Shown here one piece after another: positions 1 to 5,525 of a DNA stretch of 7,605 nucleotides. Positions within the stretch are counted from its first letter, which is position 1. The number at the start of each line of letters is the position of its first letter. A program made the position numbers and the translations under genes. Source of the stretch: Planctomycetota bacterium (GTDB lineage Bacteria > Planctomycetota > PLA2 > JAEUHO01); the NCBI GenBank assembly GCA_026647295.1, contig JAPKHB010000183.1, positions 1 to 7,605 of the forward strand, read 5' to 3'. The notes below the pieces were generated by a model. That model did not search any database. It had not been told where the DNA came from and was given only the letters and a program-made list of their open reading frames with translations.

Positions 1-166
1 CGCAGGTCAAGACGAAGCGAGAGTCACCCCGCGGTGTAAAGGCCAGTTCGTCATACAGCGTCACCGCCGAAACGAGCGATTCGATCTCGTGATAGCCGTC
101 GTCGCGGCGGCCATGAACTCGAAGCGTCCAATTGATTTTGGCGGGTGTTTTCACCACGAAGCCCAT
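1..166 (-). CDS. ispE: 4-diphosphocytidyl-2-C-methyl-D-erythritol kinase, N-terminal part (cut by window edge)
   Basis: This is a GHMP-family kinase that phosphorylates CDP-methylerythritol in the cytoplasmic MEP (non-mevalonate) isoprenoid pathway. The first 55 residues are visible and match the IspE N-terminus closely: the substrate-site segment TPAKINWTLRVHGRRDDGYH at residues 7-26, then EIESLV and the LYDEL segment (37-41). The ATP-binding GHMP loop lies beyond the window. The ATG at 166 is supported by an AGGAG ribosome binding site at 175-179, 8 nt upstream. Codon use differs strikingly from every other gene here: 17 of 55 codons end in A or T. That suggests the gene comes from a different genomic background than the sequence right of about 238. 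The family call is firm; how the gene is physically linked to its neighbour is doubtful. Confidence 0.9.
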   Translation of the reverse strand, partial: MGFVVKTPAKINWTLRVHGRRDDGYHEIESLVSAVTLYDELAFTPRGDSRFVLTC

Positions 167-222
167 CCCGGTCACTCCTGCCGTCGCCGGTTGCCTGCCT
201 CAAAGCGTGCCGTCGAGCAAAC

Positions 223-1329
223 GTGGCTTCGCAGCCTGCCGTGGGCAAGGCCCAGGCGCCGGCCGAGCGGGACTTCATCCGCCTGCTCGGCTACCTCCCG
301 GGCGAGGCGGTGACGCAGGCGCTGCTGGGCTTCGTCCGGGACCTCAATCCGCTGGTCACGATGGCCGCGCTCGAGGCGCTGGGCCGGCAGAACGACCCGC
401 GCACCGTGGACGTGCTCATCGAGCGGCTGGCCGACCCGCGCTGGCAGGTGCGGGCGGCGGCGCTGGAGGGCCTCGCGTTCCGGCGCGAGGCCCGCGTCGT
501 GTGTGCCCTGCTCGAACACGGGGCCCGGGAGGACGGCGTGCTGCGGCGCCACTACCTCACCGCGCTCGCCCGGATCGCGGGCCAGGGCGTCGAGGCGCTG
601 CCGCCGACCCTGGAGGCCTGGGTCACCTGGTGGGCGACGAACGAGGCCGCGGTGGTCGCGGCCTGGGAGCAGACGGCGGTCCAGGGCCCCGTCGAGGAGG
701 ACCTCCCCGCCATCCCGCTGGGGGGCGGGGGCGGCGCCACCTCCTTCTATGGGATCCAGACCCACAGCAAGCACATCGTGTTCGTGGTCGACGTCAGCGG
801 GTCGATGGGCGAGCAGGGCGGCGTGGACGCCCAGGGCCGCATGCGCATCGACGTCGTGAAGGCCGAACTCGCCAACGCGATCCGGGCGCTGTCGGCCGAC
901 GACACGGACGAACGCGGACCGTCGAGCTTCAACATCGTGACCTACGCGGCCGAGGTCGGGGTGTTCCGGGAGGGCAAGATGGTGCCCGCGACCAAGGCCA
1001 ACAAGGACAAGGCCTTCCAGTGGATCGAAGGGCTCACCGCCCTCGGGGCGACCAACATCTTCGATGCCCTCGAGCAGGCCTTCGCCATCGTGGACACCCG
1101 GCGGATGGCCAAGCAGCTCGCCCAGGGCGCGGACACCATCTTCCTGATGACCGACGGCGAGCCCAACCGCGGCAAGATCGTGGACCCGGACCAGATCCGG
1201 GCCGAGGTCCGCAAGCTGAACCGCGACCGCAAGATCACCATCCACGCGATCGGCGTGGGCAAGGACCACAACCGCGCCTTCCTCGAACGCCTGGCCGTGG
1301 AGAACCACGGGCAGTACCTCGGGCGATAG
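223..1329 (+). CDS. HEAT-repeat plus von Willebrand factor A domain protein, probably lacking its true N-terminus
   Basis: Numbering is from the GTG at 223 (368 aa). Residues ~19-124 form two or three HEAT-like helical repeats (for example PRTVDVLIERLADPRWQVRA). A WW-rich stretch and a glycine-rich linker (GGGGG, ~167-171) follow, then a VWA domain (~184-366). The metal-ion-dependent adhesion site is complete: DVSGS (D190, S192, S194), T277 in GATNI and D311 in MTDGEP. The end (GQYLGR) looks natural. The family is typically extracytoplasmic in Planctomycetota and acts by protein binding; the partner is unknown. No signal peptide is seen. GTG codons at 145, 223 and 241 are possible starts and none has a good ribosome binding site; the one at 145 would overlap ispE. 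In this frame A/T-ending codons are frequent up to 235-237, then absent until 346. The real 5' end may therefore have been lost at a junction near 238. Confidence 0.8.
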   Translation: MASQPAVGKAQAPAERDFIRLLGYLPGEAVTQALLGFVRDLNPLVTMAALEALGRQNDPRTVDVLIERLADPRWQVRAAALEGLAFRREARVVCALLEHGAREDGVLRRHYLTALARIAGQGVEALPPTLEAWVTWWATNEAAVVAAWEQTAVQGPVEEDLPAIPLGGGGGATSFYGIQTHSKHIVFVVDVSGSMGEQGGVDAQGRMRIDVVKAELANAIRALSADDTDERGPSSFNIVTYAAEVGVFREGKMVPATKANKDKAFQWIEGLTALGATNIFDALEQAFAIVDTRRMAKQLAQGADTIFLMTDGEPNRGKIVDPDQIRAEVRKLNRDRKITIHAIGVGKDHNRAFLERLAVENHGQYLGR

Positions 1330-1336
1330 GCGCGGG

Positions 1337-1370
1337 GGGTCCGGGGCGCCCGGGAAGGGCGCCCCGGCCC
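1337..1370. terminator. Symmetrical hairpin between convergent genes
   Basis: A perfect 11-bp stem (1341-1351 with 1357-1367) closes a GGGAA loop. Three further G-C pairs (1337-1339 with 1368-1370) extend it past one bulged T. It lies 7 nt after the VWA stop codon and 11 nt after the sigma-factor stop, so it can end transcription from both sides. There is no U-tract on either strand, as is common for terminators in very GC-rich genomes. Confidence 0.7.
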
Positions 1371-1381
1371 GGATCCGTCGG

Positions 1382-2161
1382 TCAGGCGAAGAGCTCGGCC
1401 TTGCGGCCCTCGTGCTGGGCCTTGAGGCGCCGGATCACCTTGGAGTGGATCTGGCAGACGCGGCTCTCGGTCAGGCGCAGCATCCCGGCGATCTCGCGCA
1501 TCGACAGGCCCTCGAAGTAGTAGTACTGCAGGACCGTGCGCTCCTTGTCGGTGAGCGAGCGGAAGAGCAGGTCGCGCACGTCGCGGCGCTGCTGCTCGCG
1601 GCGCGGCTCGTCGTCGCCGGAGCGGTCTCCGATCAGGTCGAGCATGCGCCCGCCGGACTCCCCGTCGTCGTTGCCCCCGTCCTCGGTGAGCGAGAGCATC
1701 GCGGTCGGCGAGGCCTCGCGGCGCAGGGCCTGGTACTCCTCCATGTCCATGTCCAGGGCCGCGGCCATCTCGGGGTCCGTCGGCTCCCGGCCGAGTTCGG
1801 CGTAGAGCCGGCGCAGCGTCTTGTCGACGAGGTTGGTGCGCAGGCGCACCAGGCGCGGCACCCAGTCGTTGGTGCGCAGGTTGTCCAGGATGGCGCCCCG
1901 GATGCGCGCGGTGCAGTAGGTCTTGAACTGGATGCCGCGGGAGAGGTCGAAGCGGTCGATGGCCTCGATCAGGCCGAAGGTGCCCATGCTCACCAGGTCG
2001 TCCACGTCCACCGACGCGGGGAGCGTGGTCACCATGCGCTCGGCCAGGTACTGCACGAGCGGGAAGTAGGCTTCGATCAGCTGGGACTTGATCTCGGGGG
2101 CCTTCGACCGGGCGTAGGCCTCCCACAGGTGCCGATGATCGGCGTCACGAATCTTGCGCAT
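1382..2161 (-). CDS. RNA polymerase sigma factor, sigma-28 (FliA/WhiG) type
   Basis: This protein (259 aa, a normal length for the family) directs RNA polymerase to a dedicated promoter set, classically late flagellar and chemotaxis genes (FliA) or differentiation genes (WhiG). Region 2 spans ~24-100 with the hallmark DDLVSMGTFGLIEAIDRFD (54-72), FKTYCTARIRGAILDNLR (79-96) and DWVPR (99-103). Region 3 runs ~104-150 and includes LGREPTDPEMAAAL (123-136). Region 4 runs ~192-250 with the helix-turn-helix LSMREIAGMLRLTESRVCQIHSK. A cysteine replaces the usual serine in SRVSQIH. The start at 2161 is preferred: GGAAGG lies 7 nt upstream and the family begins about here. The ATG at 2167 sits on the ribosome binding site, and the longer frame to a TTG at 2293 adds 44 non-conserved residues. 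Expression is probably controlled by the c-di-GMP riboswitch upstream. No flagellar genes are in the window, so the regulon is unknown. Confidence 0.93.
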   Translation of the reverse strand: MRKIRDADHRHLWEAYARSKAPEIKSQLIEAYFPLVQYLAERMVTTLPASVDVDDLVSMGTFGLIEAIDRFDLSRGIQFKTYCTARIRGAILDNLRTNDWVPRLVRLRTNLVDKTLRRLYAELGREPTDPEMAAALDMDMEEYQALRREASPTAMLSLTEDGGNDDGESGGRMLDLIGDRSGDDEPRREQQRRDVRDLLFRSLTDKERTVLQYYYFEGLSMREIAGMLRLTESRVCQIHSKVIRRLKAQHEGRKAELFA

Positions 2162-2401
2162 GTCCATCCCTTCCGGGGGTCGGCCGGGGGCCGACTTCCA
2201 CCACCTGACCGCGGGGCCGGATGCGCTCCGGCCGGCGGTCCCACCGTCCTTCGTGTCCTTGGGGAAATGCTCGACCCGTCCCGCAGGCGCCAACGCCGCG
2301 GGAGATGGACCGGGGACCTCGTCCGTCCGAACCGGCCCCTCGAGGGGGGCGGGCCGGGCCGCGAAGGCGGCCCGGGTCGGGGGAGCGAGGCGACGGGGGG
2401 T
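2162..2401 (-). other. Long structured leader between riboswitch and sigma-factor gene
   Basis: About 240 bases hold no credible gene; reading frames here are non-conserved GC-rich shadows. Local structure on the transcribed strand includes a perfect 9-bp hairpin with a 4-nt loop (2354-2375), a 12-base palindrome CCCCTCGAGGGG (2336-2347), and a 6-bp hairpin with a 3-nt loop (2180-2194). The last ends 6 nt before the ribosome binding site at 2168-2173. Any of these could take part in transcription or translation control downstream of the aptamer. The 9-bp hairpin is the best second terminator candidate, though it lacks a U-tract. Confidence 0.45.
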
Positions 2402-2439
2402 GGCAGGAGGGACGGAGGGGAGCCCTCCGCGTGCCTGCC
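2402..2439 (-). promoter_or_regulatory. Stem-loop abutting the riboswitch, candidate expression platform
   Basis: The RNA on the minus strand can form an outer 6-bp stem (GGCAGG/CCTGCC, 2434-2439 with 2402-2407) and an inner perfect 7-bp stem (CGGAGGG/CCCTCCG, 2423-2429 with 2413-2419) closing a 3-nt loop. It starts one base after the last paired base of the aptamer. The GGAGG that overlaps the 3' strand of aptamer helix P1 could instead pair with the CCTCC here, so P1 and this hairpin may be linked in a switch. No U-tract follows, so termination is inferred, not shown. Confidence 0.5.
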
Positions 2440-2440
2440 T

Positions 2441-2561
2441 CCATGGCTTGGCAGCTGGCTGCCATTCCCCGCCGCGGGACGCGGATCGCGTCCCGTGGCC
2501 GGGTGAAGGCCCTGTAGCTTTGCGCCCCTGGCTTTCGCCAGGTTTGCCCGTTCATCCACGG
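2441..2561 (-). promoter_or_regulatory. Cyclic di-GMP class I riboswitch (GEMM-I) aptamer
   Basis: The minus strand carries the diagnostic GEMM-I blocks in order. P1 is CCGTGG (2556-2561) pairing with CCATGG (2441-2446), six pairs with one G-U. The block GGGCAAACC (2541-2549) follows, then a perfect 6-bp hairpin CCTGGC/GCCAGG with a GAAA tetraloop (2533-2536). Next comes GGCGCAAAGC (2517-2526), then the third helix. That helix opens with GGGCC pairing to GGCAGCC, continues through a long distal stem tipped by GGGACGC/GCGTCCC, and ends in GCTGCC (2450-2455), the counterpart of the consensus GUUGCC. A G sits just before CAAA, as expected for c-di-GMP binding rather than the A of cGAMP-type variants. 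The tetraloop receptor region (CCTTCA with GAATGG) departs from the common CCUAAG/UAUGG form. It precedes the sigma-28 gene and should sense the second messenger that governs the motile-sessile switch. ON or OFF behaviour cannot be read. Confidence 0.9.
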
Positions 2562-2634
2562 TCGCACGGGGGAAAGAGCGAGGCGCCGGGGGCTCCCGGC
2601 CGCCTTGCCGCCGGGCTCCGCCGGCGACGCAGGA

Positions 2635-2662
2635 ACCCTACCCCAGGCAAAACGGCTGGCAA
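2635..2662 (-). promoter_or_regulatory. Candidate housekeeping promoter for the riboswitch-sigma transcript
   Basis: On the minus strand, TTGCCA (2657-2662, five of six bases of the -35 consensus) is separated by 16 nt from TAGGGT (2635-2640, a weak -10). It lies in a short A/T-richer island (2641-2690), unusual in this GC-rich region, and would start transcription about 65-70 nt before the aptamer. The -10 match is poor, so this is a suggestion only. Confidence 0.35.
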
Positions 2663-2673
2663 CCCGCGTCGAG

Positions 2674-2711
2674 AAAAATAACGCTCAAGTCCCCGAAGGG
2701 CCCGGCGGGAC
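2674..2711 (-). terminator. Possible weak terminator of the carbon-nitrogen hydrolase gene
   Basis: On the minus strand a 5-bp GTCCC/GGGAC stem (2707-2711 with 2689-2693) spans the last codons of the gene. A T-run (TTATTTTT) ends at 2674. The T-run begins several bases past the stem and the stem is short, so efficiency is doubtful. The T-run is nevertheless rare in this GC-rich sequence. Confidence 0.3.
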
Positions 2712-3533
2712 GGCTGCGGCGGGGCGGGTAGCCCATTCGTAGGTCTCGGGACGCCGTTCCGCAAACACCTCGTTGCCCGAGGGCAGCGTCTTGCGGCGGG
2801 CCTCCTCGACGTCGACGTCCACGGCGAGCAACGCCTCCGCCTGCGCGGGGGCCTCGGCGAGCGCCCGGCCGCCGGGGTCGGTCACCTGGCTCATGCCCGT
2901 AAAGCGCAGCGCCGGCCGGGGCGGGCGGGCCTCCGCGCCGAAGCGGTTGGCCGTGACGGTGAACACGCGGTTCTCCAGCCCGCGCACGCGCATGGCCTGT
3001 TGGGCCCAGCCGGGCAGCACCAGGTTGCTCGGGTGCGCCAGGACGTCGGCGCCGCGCAGCGCCAGGGTCCGCGCCGCCTCCGGGAAGAACCAGTCGAAGC
3101 AGACCAGGGGCCCGACCCGTAGGCCGCGCCCGGGCACCACGAAGAAGCCGCGGTCGCCGGGCTCGAAGAGCTCGCGCTCGAAGCCGAAGAGGTGGACCTT
3201 GCGGTAGCAGCCCCGGGGCTCGCCCCGGTCGAAGACGGCGGCGGCGTTGTAGGTCCGGGTGCCGTCGCGCTCGGCGAAGCCCGCCACCAGGAGCCCGTCC
3301 AGCGCGCGGCTTAGGGCCGCCAGGCGTCGGAGCGCGGGCCCCTCGGGGTACGGCTCGGCGAGCGCCAGCACCTCGGCCCGGTCCCGGAAGCAGTAGCCGG
3401 TGGTGGCCAGTTCGGGCAGGACCAGCAGGTCGGCCCGCGCGCCCGCGAGCAGGGCCTCGATGCGGGCGAGGTTGTCGGCCACGGCGCCGAACTCGGGCGC
3501 GGTCTGGAGGGCGGCCAGGCGGACGGGCGGCAC
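2685..3533 (-). CDS. Carbon-nitrogen hydrolase (nitrilase superfamily amidase)
   Basis: This is a cytoplasmic amidase or carbamoylase of 282 aa, the usual length for single-domain members, which hydrolyses a non-peptide C-N bond through a covalent thioester. The catalytic triad is complete: E41 in LPELATTGY, K112 in YRKVHLFGFERE and C145 in LVCFDWFFPE. The later motifs HPSNLVLPGWAQ (167-178), RGLENRVFTVTANR (184-197) and FTGMSQVTDPGG (211-222) also fit the family. The substrate cannot be assigned; the KVHLF form resembles omega-amidase and Nit-type branches, but that is not decisive. The start is the GTG at 3533, because the conserved beta strand (VRLAALQTAP) begins four residues later; no clear ribosome binding site precedes it. 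It lies 123 bases beyond the DUF3106-like gene with a hairpin between them, so it may be transcribed separately. Confidence 0.92.
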   Translation of the reverse strand: MPPVRLAALQTAPEFGAVADNLARIEALLAGARADLLVLPELATTGYCFRDRAEVLALAEPYPEGPALRRLAALSRALDGLLVAGFAERDGTRTYNAAAVFDRGEPRGCYRKVHLFGFERELFEPGDRGFFVVPGRGLRVGPLVCFDWFFPEAARTLALRGADVLAHPSNLVLPGWAQQAMRVRGLENRVFTVTANRFGAEARPPRPALRFTGMSQVTDPGGRALAEAPAQAEALLAVDVDVEEARRKTLPSGNEVFAERRPETYEWATRPAAAVPPGPSGT

Positions 3534-3632
3534 GCGCCGAGTGTGGCACGGAAGGGCGCCGGAGGCACCCGGGGGGCACGCCGGGCTGGCGCGTCAGGCA
3601 TCCAAGAGCACCCGCCGGGGCCGGGCTCGGCC

Positions 3633-3649
3633 GGGCGGAACGGCCGCCC
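3633..3649 (-). terminator. Hairpin after the DUF3106-like gene
   Basis: A perfect 6-bp stem GGGCGG/CCGCCC (3633-3638 with 3644-3649) with a 5-nt loop lies 7 nt past the stop codon of the leftward gene. It has no U-tract. In such GC-rich sequence a stem of this size can arise by chance. Confidence 0.3.
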
Positions 3650-3656
3650 TTTGCGG

Positions 3657-4766
3657 TCAGCGCAACCGGCGCGGGCCCGCCAGGCGCAGCAGCCGGCGCA
3701 GGGCCTCTTCGCGGGCCTCGGGCGCGCTGCGGTCCGGCAGGCCGTCGACGGCCTCGGCCGGGATCTCGAGCAGGCCCACCAGGATCTCGCGCACCAGCCG
3801 GTCCACCCGCTCGCGCACCTCGGGGCGCGGGGCCGCGTTGTGGCTGGCGGCGCGGTCGGCCAGCAGCACCAGCACGCGCAGTTCGTCCCGGCCGAGGCGC
3901 CCGCGGGCCCGGCCCAGGCTCTCGACCGCGCTGCGCACGGCGTGGCGTTCGGCGGCCTGGACGAAGCCGGCGGGGTTCTCCCGCACGGACCCGACCGCGG
4001 CGGCGAAGGCCTCGGGCCAGGCCGCCTTGAGCCGCTCGCCCAGCGCCAGCGCGTACGCCTCGCTGTGCGGGGGGTCGGTCACGGTGACGGCGCGGCGCAA
4101 CGCCTCGGAGCGCAGCAGGATGTACGCAAGGCCAAGCGCCCGGCCCAGGCGCTCGCGCCCGGGGCCTTCGGCCCCGGCATGGCGCGCGTGCAACTCGGCG
4201 TAGCGCTGGCGGGCCTCGGCCGGCAGGTGCGCGGGGAGGTCCTCGGGCTTGGGGGCCTGCGCCATCGCCGCCGCGCGCTCCCAGAAGAGTTCCGCGAAGG
4301 CGAGGTCGGCGGCGTGGTCCGGCACGCCGCGGGCGAGCAGGCCGCGCTCCAGGTCCAGGCCCAGCTCGCGCCGGGCGAGCAGGCCCAGGCCCCGGGCGGC
4401 GAGCAGCCGCGTGCCGTCCCGCTTGAGGCGCTCCAGGGGCGCCAGCCCGCCGCGGCCTTCGCCCCCGGGGTCCGTCAGGTGCTTGAGCCGGCGGTGGAAG
4501 TGCTGGCGCTCGGCCTCGCCCAGGTTGCGCAGGCGGATCACGTTCTGCGCGATGCGCTGGCGCTGCGCCTCCTCGAGCCGCTCCCAACCGGGGATGCGCG
4601 TGCGCAGGAACTCGAGTTCCCGGGGCTTGAGCTCGGAGAGGAAGTCGCGCGGCCCCGAAGCCCCCGGCGCCTCCTCGGCCCGGGCGTGGGGCCCGAGCAC
4701 CACGCCGCCGGCTCCGAGGATCAGGAGCGCGAGCAGGCTCGCGGCAAGGCGGCGCGGCAGGGCCAC
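3657..4766 (-). CDS. Secreted DUF3106-like protein of the sigma/anti-sigma operon
   Basis: This protein of unknown function has 369 aa. The N-terminus is a signal peptide: PRR basic start, hydrophobic core LAASLLALLILGAGGVVLG (7-25), and an ARA cleavage site after residue 30. The mature N-terminal part contains LKPRELEFLRTRIPGWERL, then EEAQRQRIAQNVIRLRNL and EAERQHFHRRLKHL. This pattern of short helices with a Trp and repeated 'xxLxxEERQRxxxxxxRxxxL' spacing is reminiscent of DUF3106 and other periplasmic helical stress proteins. The rest is alanine/arginine-rich and predicted helical, without catalytic motifs that I recognise. The GTG at 4766 begins two bases after the anti-sigma stop, with a GGGGG ribosome-binding-like run upstream. 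The genes are therefore translationally coupled, and the protein probably acts in the envelope process monitored by that anti-sigma factor. The gene is real; the family name is tentative. Confidence 0.8.
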   Translation of the reverse strand: MALPRRLAASLLALLILGAGGVVLGPHARAEEAPGASGPRDFLSELKPRELEFLRTRIPGWERLEEAQRQRIAQNVIRLRNLGEAERQHFHRRLKHLTDPGGEGRGGLAPLERLKRDGTRLLAARGLGLLARRELGLDLERGLLARGVPDHAADLAFAELFWERAAAMAQAPKPEDLPAHLPAEARQRYAELHARHAGAEGPGRERLGRALGLAYILLRSEALRRAVTVTDPPHSEAYALALGERLKAAWPEAFAAAVGSVRENPAGFVQAAERHAVRSAVESLGRARGRLGRDELRVLVLLADRAASHNAAPRPEVRERVDRLVREILVGLLEIPAEAVDGLPDRSAPEAREEALRRLLRLAGPRRLR

Positions 4767-4768
4767 GG

Positions 4769-5326
4769 CTAGCCCCCGTCCCCGTCCAGGTCCGCGTCCA
4801 GGACGGCGTCGCCCAGCGCCAGCAGCACGTCGGCCTGTTCGAGCAGCGTGCGCAGGTGGTCGTCCGGAACCTGCTCGAGCAGCGCGACCACGTCGGTGCC
4901 CGGGGCGGGCTCGGGGCGGTCGACGGCCGAGGCCGCGCCGGGCGGCCCCTGCGGGTCCCGGATCGCCAGGCCAAGCCCCGCCCCGACCCCGAGCAGCAGG
5001 GCGGCCGCGGCCAGCGCCGGGCGGGAGCGGAGAAGCCGGCCGACCAGGCGCAGCCGGGGGCGCCCGGCGGGGGCGCCGACGGCCCCAAGGACGCGCTCGG
5101 CAAAGCCCGGCCGCGCGGGCTCGGCCACGTAGGTCCCCAACAGGTCCCAGATCCGGCGCAGGTGCTCGACCTCGCGCAGCGCCTCCGGGTCCCCGTCGAG
5201 CCACTGCCCCACCGCGCGGGCGGCGGCCGGATCCAGTTCGCCGTCCAGGTAGGCGCTGATCAGTTCCTGGCGTTCGGCCTCGGAAAGGCGCGCGGGGTCC
5301 GGGGGGCTGGGCGGGCGGGAAGTCAT
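4769..5326 (-). CDS. Membrane-anchored anti-sigma factor, zinc-less ZAS-like domain
   Basis: This 185-aa protein is predicted to hold the adjacent ECF sigma factor at the inner membrane. Residues 14-66 match an anti-sigma domain (LSEAERQELISAYLDGELDP, then WLDGDPEALREVEHLRRIWDLL). The zinc-binding HxxxCxxC of the classical ZAS motif is missing: EALREVEHLRRIW occupies its place and the protein has no cysteine. A single transmembrane helix follows (about 104-122, ALAAAALLLGVGAGLGLAI), with arginines before it consistent with a cytoplasmic N-terminus. A short exported tail ends in the acidic DADLDGDGG. The tail also contains LLEQVPDDHLRTLLEQADVLL (149-169), a possible sensor helix pair. It lies downstream of the ECF gene but 199 bases away, and is nearly fused to the secreted protein gene that follows. 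The start ATG at 5326 has only a weak AAGG upstream. Confidence 0.82.
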   Translation of the reverse strand: MTSRPPSPPDPARLSEAERQELISAYLDGELDPAAARAVGQWLDGDPEALREVEHLRRIWDLLGTYVAEPARPGFAERVLGAVGAPAGRPRLRLVGRLLRSRPALAAAALLLGVGAGLGLAIRDPQGPPGAASAVDRPEPAPGTDVVALLEQVPDDHLRTLLEQADVLLALGDAVLDADLDGDGG

Positions 5327-5525
5327 GGGCGGAAGCCTTGGGGGAAGGGGCCGTCAGGGCACAGGGTACGAGGGGCGGCGGGACGGCGGAGGGGAGGAGG
5401 AGCCAGGGTGGGGGGGCCGGGCGGCTCGCGCGGTCTCCGCTCCCCGGGGACCGTGGGCGAAAGCCCGGGCCGGGAGCGGGCGCCTTGCGCCGGGCGCCAG
5501 GCCCCTGCTGAAACCCGCCCGGGGC
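5327..5525 (-). other. Structured spacer between ECF sigma and anti-sigma genes
   Basis: No gene is credible in these 199 bases. The main structure is a nested hairpin at 5439-5477: GCTCCC/GGGAGC outer stem, GG/CC continuation past one bulge, then CC and GGGC/GCCC closing the apical tetranucleotide (GAAA on the plus strand, TTTC in the transcript). A second small stem, GGCGC/GCGCC with a 3-nt loop, lies just beside it near 5480-5495. Overlapping alternatives such as GGTCTCC/GGGGACC (5432-5452) could compete with the main hairpin. The spacer could attenuate anti-sigma expression relative to sigma, or hold a separate promoter, but no good promoter hexamers were seen. Confidence 0.5.

Noticed and set aside
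172..1308. A minus-strand open frame opposite the VWA gene
   Set aside because: It is an antisense shadow without conserved motifs, and it begins inside the shared terminator-proximal end of a well-supported gene.
132..1520. A 462-codon plus-strand open frame overlapping the VWA gene
   Set aside because: The VWA domain with an intact metal site is in another frame; this one gives a Gly/Arg/Pro-rich sequence with no motif.
1412..2506. A 364-codon open frame on the plus strand opposite the sigma-28 gene and its leader
   Set aside because: It is the antisense shadow of the conserved sigma factor and runs through the riboswitch. Its composition is that of a GC-rich reverse frame, with no recognisable domain.
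2641..2690. A/T-richer island considered as a sigma-54 promoter (GGCA/TTGC elements)
   Set aside because: The TGGCA and TTGC elements do not have the fixed spacing of a -24/-12 promoter on either strand.
3543..4772. A 409-codon plus-strand open frame across the DUF3106-like gene
   Set aside because: It is antisense to a gene with a signal peptide and tight operon spacing. The long frame is expected from extreme GC content.
2638..5103. An 821-codon minus-strand open frame spanning several genes
   Set aside because: It is out of frame with the carbon-nitrogen hydrolase, secreted protein and anti-sigma genes, each of which has recognisable motifs. The product is Arg/Pro/Ala low complexity.
5432..5500. 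GAAA-capped hairpin considered as a second c-di-GMP riboswitch or an RNase P-like element
   Set aside because: There is no GGCAAAC or GACGCAAAGC block on either strand, and no other conserved core matches. Only the tetraloop stem is shared.
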